This document shows, piece by piece, positions 57,267 to 64,000 of a DNA stretch of 64,000 bases. The notes beneath the pieces are model-generated. The model saw nothing but the letters and a program-made list of their open reading frames with translations. It was not told the origin of the DNA and did not search any database. Where the stretch lies: contig NC_054751.1 in the NCBI RefSeq assembly GCF_018143015.1, forward strand, positions 21,342,425 to 21,406,424, written 5' to 3'. The first letter of the stretch is position 1; every line of letters starts with the position of its first letter. Both the position numbers and the translations under genes were made by a program. The stretch is from Lytechinus variegatus. Taxonomy: Eukaryota; Echinodermata; Echinoidea; Temnopleuroida; Toxopneustidae.

Positions 57267-57480
57267 ATGAGCATTAATCGGAGAAGTTCAGGTCGCAGCT
57301 GTGCTGTGTTCAATTGCCACAACAAGTGGAGAAAGCTTCAGGATTGGAAGCAAAGTGAATGTGAAATTCGCCTTGGACTCATGAAGCCTGTTTGTGTGTG
57401 AAGCCGTACTCCCTGCATAGGTTTCCAGGCCGTGATGAAGGAATGCGTCGCCAGTGGATCTCTCTTCCCCTTCCTCCTTT
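57267..57480 (+). pseudogene. THAP-type zinc finger, frameshifted
   Basis: From the ATG at 57267 the frame reads MSINRRSSGRSCAVFNCHNK, then WRKLQDWKQSECEIR. It then runs to a stop at about 57401. In another frame the domain continues as HEACLCVKPYSLHRFP and RRQWI. The C-x4-C ... H-x-F-P ... W layout is that of a THAP C2CH finger with the extra Cys/His insert seen in many invertebrate copies. A small deletion around 57378-57385 breaks the frame. What follows RRQWI is simple pyrimidine-rich sequence, so no catalytic domain remains. Confidence 0.75.
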
Positions 57481-57619
57481 ATCCTTCCTCTCAGTTTTAT
57501 TCTCTTGCCTTGCCCCTCCTTTTGGATACTTTTGGCCTGCATAAAATGTGGTGGTGGTGGTTTTTGTGGGGGGGGGGAGGGAGGGGGGATTTGTTTGATC
57601 ATGCTTAGGCGGAAATATC

Positions 57620-57915
57620 AGTCCCTCTCTCTCTCTCTCTCTCTCCTCTACACACACACACACACTATCCCTCTCTCCCTCTCACTATCCCCTAGCTTCT
57701 CTTTATTTCACTATCCCTCTCTCTCCCTCTTTCACACACTCTCTCGCTAGCCCCCCCCCCCCCTCTCTCTCTCACTATACCCCCCCCCCCTTTCTCACTA
57801 TTCCCCTCTTCCCTCTCACTATCCCCCTCCTCTCACACATACTCTCTCCCCCTTCTCCCCTCTCTCATCCCCTCTCTTATCCTCTCTCTCTCTCACTCTG
57901 TCTCGTTCATCTCCC
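57620..57915. repeat. (CT)n / pyrimidine-rich tract
   Basis: CTCTCT, CCCTCTC and CACACA words with two poly-C runs (about 57751 and 57781). Simple sequence; frames across it are artefacts. Confidence 0.95.
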
Positions 57916-58276
57916 GCTACTCTAACACAATACTAGCAACAAAAAGTGAGCTCCCTGATGAAAACCAACAGCGATTCTTGGTCATCATCAACTCACTTTT
58001 ACTGACAAAACTAAGGGGAAAAGGTAGCCAAAGTGCAAAAATTCATCATACCTTCATCGGTCAGATATGGCCATTGTCTTACATCGTCTACCCAGGTGTC
58101 CATGCTTCATTTTATTGATTTATGATGAAGTTAATGACACAATATCACAGTTTATCTGTAATCTTTCATTGAATTTGTACACAGAGCCAATCGCGAGCAG
58201 CGCACTTGCACACCGCAGCAATGGCGTCGCCGATAGAGGGCCAAATACATAAACCGGCCGTGAAATTGGTCTATAG

Positions 58277-58633
58277 GCAAATATGATAAAAAGCAAGACA
58301 GTGACAGACCGACAAAGTCAAACAAATTGACGCTTTGCGGTGCGTGAAACCTCGACTGAGCATGCTGAGATGCATGAAGTATATCATCAACACGTCATAA
58401 TTTTACTACCAGGAAATTTATTATGTTTCAACTATCCATGGTATACCGCAGATTATACGAGCAATATAGTCATTTCTAGATAATTATACTTCCAGTATCA
58501 TCTTATTTCATCATTAAAATATTCATGTTTTATATACCGTAACCTTTCTTGCATTAACAAAGCACATGTAACTTTGCCATGCGGTCTAGGCCTGTAAGCT
58601 ATCTACTGCGCGGTGCTCAAAAAATAGTTTCAC
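58277..58633. other. unassigned stretch
   Basis: No recognised feature. Confidence 0.4.
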
Positions 58634-59588
58634 TATACACGCGTATCAAAAAAAAGTTTACACTTTGAAAAAGTCCTGGGAATTAAAAAATGTACAACAT
58701 AATTGTTCACATCTTGGGTTTGGGTCTCATCTATCTGATGAAAGCAAAAGTTTTGACATAATCTTACACTTGAGTGAGCACTGTCCATTTTTGTAAAGCT
58801 CGCAGAAATCTGTTCGCGCAGAAATGCTCATTTTCACGCTGTGTCAAAGGGAAAAGGCGAAATCAATCTTACACTGCGAAACATTTTTCATACATTTCCC
58901 CTGCACTTTTAGTCAATTGAAATAAAGGGATACATTCAAGCATTTTTTAACAATTTTGTCACCCAAATTTAAGGTTCAACACTTAGTAAGCACAACCTTA
59001 ACCCTTTTTGTGCCAGCTGGATCTGAGGACATAACTGATCTGACCAAAAGTTTTTATCAGACATCGCCAGCATTTTCACTAAGTTTTTATCATTAAAAGT
59101 GGGTTTACAGTCGATTTTTCATTTAATACTTGTTTCTCCACCATTGTTCCAAACTTGACAATGATTAACAAACTGAAAATCAAGCACAAGCCATTTCATG
59201 TAGATCACAGCTCAGTGCAAAGCAATATCGTCACGATGGCCTCGGTGTTTGGGGGAGTGGGGTGGGACGCAATTCACTCTTCGAAGTGTTTTGGGCAAGG
59301 AAACAATTTTTAAAAGGTAAAAGATATCTTCAAATCAATTTTACTAGCTGAATTGCACGTGTTCTTCATGATTATGATTTCAAAGTTCTGCGCAAATCAT
59401 TTTTCACTAATTTTTTAAAAATGGGTGGTCGATCACTCAAGCGGAAATATTTTTCGACAGTACCGTACCGTATATCGTCATTTGCTTAATCTGCATGTAC
59501 CATTAAATGTGGAAAAATCTTCAGGATTTTACAAATGTATAATTTTACAGAAGTTTTTCTAAGTGTAAACTTTTATACGCACTGTATA
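58634..59588. mobile_element. Tc1/mariner-like non-autonomous element 2
   Basis: TATACACGCGTATCAAAAAA ... GTTTACACTTTGAAAAA at the left and its inverted partner ending TTATACGCACTGTATA at the right, flanked by TA. About 955 bp with no transposase. Subterminal TGAGTGAGCACTGTCC (about 58774) and TTAGTAAGCAC (about 58983) resemble the motifs in the element at 50521-52603. Confidence 0.82.
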
Positions 59589-60225
59589 TATCATAAGTAC
59601 CGCGGCGACATTGAATAGACTCCAGTCCCTCACAGACCAGTGATAAATTTAGGGGTCGAAATGAGTGAGATCATTAAGAAATATAAACAAATGAAACAAA
59701 ATTTTAGAGTAGAGTGAGAAAGGATCAAAATGAGCAAGTTTCAATAGTGAGTTGGCAGTCCTGATAATAATGTAGATTCAATACACTTTGTCTATTCCAT
59801 ACCGTATAGGACTTAACATTAATTTTAAAGTTTTATCATATTATGTTCACAGTAATATGAATTATTATGAATAACAGATGTCTAACGTTACAGATTGGAG
59901 TCGTGGTACGGTATATGTTCTACAGAAGAAAAACAAACGAATGAAATAAATGAAGAAAAAAAACACATTATAATTAAGAAATCAAAAACTGCTAATTAGA
60001 TTAACGAGCTGTGGTTAGAATTGCTACTATAACACAAATTTTAAAATGTGTTCCTACCTTTTTGCATACCAGCAGCGCTTCGATTGGTTTGTTTTCCTGC
60101 TGTATTTTGAAACACGAATTATGGTCTCTTCATCCGAGTCTTGAGATGAGCGGTGTGCCATCATGCTAGGCGTACGGTTGTTAGTTCACGATTACAGACC
60201 CCTTATTGAAAGTGTGGGTCGCCTC
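59589..60225. other. unassigned stretch
   Basis: No gene or repeat family recognised. Confidence 0.4.
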
Positions 60226-60826
60226 TTAAAGGACAAGCCCATCCCAACAAAAACTTGATTTGAATAAAATGAGAAAAATTCAACAAGCATAACACTGAAA
60301 ATTTCATCAAAGTCTGATGTAAAATAAGAAAGTTATGGCATTTTAAAGCTTCGCTTCATTTTACAAATCAGTTATATGCACATCTCGGTCAGTATGCAAA
60401 TGAGGAACTGATGACATCACTCACTATTTCTTTTGTATTTTATTATAAGAAATATGAATTTTTTTATTTTCTCGTCGTCATGAGAAATGAAGATTCATTC
60501 CTCCCTGAACACGTGGAATTCCATTATTGTAACATTTTGCACTTCAGGCAAGGAGGTCCTAATCGTCAAATTCGTAAAAATTGAAATATTGTATAATTCC
60601 AACAACAAAAAACAAAAGAAATAGTGAGTGAGTGACATCATCGACTCTCTCATTTGGATGTAACTGGCTCGTTCATATAACTATTTTGTTGAAAATAAGC
60701 GAAACTTTGAAATGTCATAACTTTCTTATTTTACATCCAATTTTGATGAAATTTTCAGCATTGTGCTTGTCTGATTTTTCTCTATTGATTCAAATCAACA
60801 TTTTTCTGAGGTGGACTTGACCTTAA
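60226..60826 (-). mobile_element. TTAA MITE family C, copy 3 (inverted)
   Basis: TTAAAGGACAAGCCCATCCC at the left, GAGGTGGACTTGACCTTAA at the right: the reverse orientation of the copies in the + strand gene, with high similarity throughout. Confidence 0.92.
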
Positions 60827-61130
60827 AAGGGATAGTCCAGGCTTGAGGTATTTATATATCTCAATAAATAGAGTAAAATTCACAGAGCAAAATGCTGAAA
60901 ATTTGATCAAAATCGAATAACAAATAATGAAGTTATCACAATTTAAAGATTTGCATTATTCCGGTGAAACAGTTCAAAGCACGTCTCATTAGGTGGGTTT
61001 ATGATGTCATATCCACACTTGTTCTTTTGTATTTAATCATATGAACTTAGGTTTATTCAAAAAAAATTATGACAAGGTACTTATTTATACAAGATTATGA
61101 ATCATGTAAGTTCTAACATGAAAAAAAAGG
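60823..61130 (+). mobile_element. TTAA MITE family D, left half
   Basis: Starts at the TTAA that ends family C copy 3 (TTAAAAGGGATAGTCCAGGC) and resembles the left half of 62515-63080 (CAAAATGCTGAAAATTT, AATCGAATAACAAATAAT). No right end found. Confidence 0.7.
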
Positions 61131-61559
61131 GGGGAATGGCTTACCCCCGCCTTCCCGGTAAGGCTAACCCGATTACAATATTGAAAACCAAGTAACTAAC
61201 CTTAATTTCCAAAGGTATGATTCAATTTCAATTAATCTATTCATTATAACTCTCAGTTTAATCTTAAATGACAAAACTTCAATATAAAGAGGCCGCTTGT
61301 ATTAATACCCAATAGAGCGAAGTATAATACTAGATAATAGAGTAAGAAAAATTAAATAACAAACAAAAGGGTTCTGTTTACTGAGACTAGTCTATATTGT
61401 TAACTCCTCGTGGTATTCACGTGCAGGCTTCATCCCAACACATGGTCCAAAGAGCTTCATGTGTGGATCGGGTTGTGCTATTGTTGTGACGGGACTGGCT
61501 TTACGTAACATAACCCCATCTTGGCCCCTGGGCTGTCATCCACTGTCATTTATATGGCC
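61131..61559. other. unassigned stretch
   Basis: No recognised gene or repeat. Confidence 0.4.
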
Positions 61560-61880
61560 GAATGATCGTAAAAAATGTCCCCCGCGAAAATGAGATCCAA
61601 ATAACTTGCTGTACACATGCGTGCACCCCCTCCCTAAAAAAAAACACGTTTAAAGGGGTACTTTTCAGTTTACTTGTGAAGGTTAAGATTTTCTAGAAAC
61701 GGCGGTTTTGAATTCAGGTTTTTTTCCAAAGCTTTTTCCCGGGGTCATATTCTGGCGACAACTTGTTTAGGTGCAAAAAATGTGTAAAGAGAGCCTGCGA
61801 AAAACTTGTACAGGGGGTGTTTGGAAATAACTTGGTCACAGCAAAACATTCGACCCCGCCCCCCCCCCCCCCCCCGAATA
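61560..61880 (-). mobile_element. diverged relative of MITE family A
   Basis: Lacks the family A ends but carries the same kind of spaced motif on the minus strand: AACACGTTTAAAGG, ACAACTTGTTTAGGTG, AAAACTTGTACAGG, ATAACTTGGTCAC, ATAACTTGCTG. Next to it is a long poly-C run (61858-61875). Confidence 0.5.
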
Positions 61881-62514
61881 ATTCGGAAACAAATTGCAAT
61901 GAATCCATGAGTCCAGGGTAACGTCTATTTTACACAGAGTTGCGTTGATCTGGTCAACCTCAATTACAATCTATATGGAAATACATCAATGTCACAATTT
62001 TTCCCACCTGAAGTTTGCACGATGTCATGTGTAGACAAACACTGAATCAACCGTGATGATTAATGTGGCATTTTTATCCAAATTATCAGAAAATATTTTG
62101 AAAAAACAAGTATTTTAAATGTTGACGTTGCTGGCATTCCATAGTTGACCTCTATGATTGCAGTAAATTCATTGCACAATTGTAATGATATAATCCCCCG
62201 GCCCGGTGCTGTCCTATGTTTATGTCGTTTTTTCTTTCCTTTTTATACTAATTTGCGATTTCGAGGTTGAAAGATTTTCTCTAGCTGACTTACTCGGTAT
62301 GAAGAACCCCAGTGTAGGACAAGACAATGTGAATCACACAATACAGATGAAAGAAAATACAGGTATACTGTTGAGATATAATTTCTTCTAAAACTGGAAA
62401 TTTTACAGGATTCATCATGCGTCACTCACTAGAATTTAACTGGAGCTGGAAATTGAAATCCAAACATTCACACAAATACCACACAGCCATGTACGTACAT
62501 GTGCGATTGAGTTT
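61881..62514. other. unassigned stretch
   Basis: No recognised gene or repeat. Confidence 0.4.
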
Positions 62515-63080
62515 TTAAAGGGATGCTCCGGGCTGAAAATATTTATATCTAAATACGTAGAGTAGAATTCACTGAGCAAAATGCTGAAAATTTCCTTAAA
62601 AATCGGATAACAAATAATAAAATTATATTTTGTGAAAACAGTCGTCATGAATATTCATTAAGTGGGCCGATGTCATATCTCCACTTTCTGTTTTCTTACG
62701 TTATTACATAAAATCATATTTTTGACATTATTTCATACTTGTGTGAATATTATGTCTCCCTTATAATGAAATAAGTTGCAGCAATAAAAATCTAATGCAC
62801 TAAATCAGTTGCCAATCCAATATAGTTCTCGGAGAAAAAAAATGAATAAACCTAATTTCATATACTGTAATAAAATACGAAAGAACGAGTGGAGATGTGA
62901 CATCATCAGCCCACCTAATGAATATTCATGACGACTGTTTAAACAAAATATTGCCAAACTTTAAAATTCAATAACTTTGTCATTTGTTATCCGAATTTGA
63001 TGAAATTTTCGGCATTTTACTCAGTGAATACTACTCTATTTGTTAAGCTTTAAATACTTTCAGCCCGGATCATCCCTTCA
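62515..63080 (+). mobile_element. TTAA MITE family D, complete
   Basis: TTAAAGGGATGCTCCGGGCTG at the left (one base more than needed) and CAGCCCGGATCATCCCTT at the right are inverted. Long imperfect arms run through AATCGGATAACAAATAAT and its complement. The right TTAA has decayed to TTCA. Structurally parallel to family C but different in sequence at the ends. Confidence 0.88.
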
Positions 63081-64000
63081 ATGTTATTGACATGACTTTA
63101 TGTTTGTGGCAAGAGGTTTTTCTTGTCACGAGCATAATTTCGTGAACTACCATGGAAGGGGAGGGGGTGAGCCCCTCCCCCCGGCCTAGTTAGGGGTAAT
63201 CTGTGCCCTGTAGTGTAATTTTAATCCAAATATTTACCTATTGTGTTAGACCCCCTACCCATTCCCCTTGTTCATATCATCCTTGCCGTCCTATTTGGAC
63301 TATTTCAGAAATAATGTAGAAAAGGCGGCATTTATTGTAAACTGTACCATCAGTTTGATGACGTCCTTGACCATAGCTTGCATACACGAGGAAAACATTT
63401 TAGTCTCAACTGAAAATCATTATGATGGATTACACAATTTACATAAACATGTTTCAATAAATTCAATTTATTCCTCCCATTTATTGCCTCATACGAGAAA
63501 ATACAATAGATTTTAACTACAAAGAAAATCTTCGCCTAGTACTTTCAAACATAGATCAATTTGAAAGATTAAGTTTTCCTCCAAATAATCTCTGCATAAA
63601 CGATTCTTACATTAATCTAAGTGGTGTTACATTTTACAATTGCACATCGCTTCTAAAATATACATGTATCACAACCTTAAAAAATATATAATCTTTCTGC
63701 CAAGGGGCAAATACACCCTAATGTGTCAGTACAAATAAAAAAAATAGAGTTGAATTTTAATGAATATAGAAATAACAGAATGCCTCTACAGACTTCAAGC
63801 ATTCAAATTTCATTTTAATAAATAAAATGAATGCTCTTTTTCCTGCTTTTTTTTAACCCTTCCCATTGTGCATGTCCTCTTCCATTATCTGCATATGAGA
63901 AACTTACAATTACATTCACATTTAATGTCCCAACAACAAAATATAAAAAGTACATTTTATTTGTCTTCCATTCCCCCCTCAAAAAGTGGAAGAAATGCAC
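63081..64000. other. unassigned stretch
   Basis: AT-rich, no gene or repeat recognised. The 61-codon minus frame running off the window edge has no domain. Confidence 0.4.

Larger units (their letters stand above)
57106..58276. mobile_element. THAP-carrying DNA transposon remnant
   Basis: CTATAGACCAATTTCAC at 57106 is repeated exactly inverted at 58260-58276. A second inverted pair lies just inside: GGTCGCCATGCTGCGGTG / CGCCATTGCTGCGGTG. A broken THAP zinc-finger coding segment lies in the left half, and a long CT-rich tract in the middle. THAP fingers are the DNA-binding domain of P-element-type transposases but also of host proteins, so a P-like deletion derivative is likely but not certain. 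Confidence 0.65.

Overview
The window is eukaryotic, AT-rich, intron-containing and packed with transposable-element debris. It looks like a marine invertebrate, most likely a sea urchin. That view rests on the repeat style (TTAA-ended elements of about 600 bp, GGCGGATCC-type termini, CTCGCGCTTCGCGC arrays), which I recall from echinoid genomic sequence. It is recognition from memory, not a database match. A run of exactly 500 N at 15980-16479 marks an assembly gap.

Only two host genes can be reconstructed. On the + strand, a three-exon gene (coding 13878-20471) gives a 541-residue helical protein with perfectly matching splice phases; I do not recognise its family. On the - strand, a five-exon gene (coding 45930 down to 41323) gives a 315-residue multipass membrane protein of the glycerophosphocholine acyltransferase (Gpc1, formerly DUF2838) family, known mainly from fungi and plants.

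The rest is mobile DNA and tandem repeats. 0-10.9 kb holds three copies of one CCCGGG-ended MITE, small inverted-repeat elements and a nearly complete endonuclease/reverse-transcriptase LINE (5493-8573) broken by one frameshift. 11-21 kb is the + strand gene, with a hAT-like MITE and a palindrome upstream and TTAA elements in both introns. 21-33 kb is mostly unassigned, with LINE 3' ends, a CTCGC-motif array, a foldback enclosing a tRNA-like Pol III promoter, microsatellites and two MITEs. 33-37.3 kb holds a tandem array carrying five perfect nuclear-receptor DR1 sites, three adjacent palindromic MITEs and a minisatellite. 37.9-40.3 kb is a hAT-like element. 41-46 kb is the acyltransferase gene.

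46.4-50.3 kb is the strangest part: a 926-bp almost pure purine tract joined to a 2.1-kb TTCGAA satellite with higher-order structure, then a hierarchical palindrome. 50.5-59.6 kb has two Tc1/mariner-like non-autonomous elements, a second large CTCGC array interrupted by a LINE, and a THAP-finger element. 60-63 kb has further TTAA elements. There is no operon-like organisation, and the two genes are not obviously connected in function.
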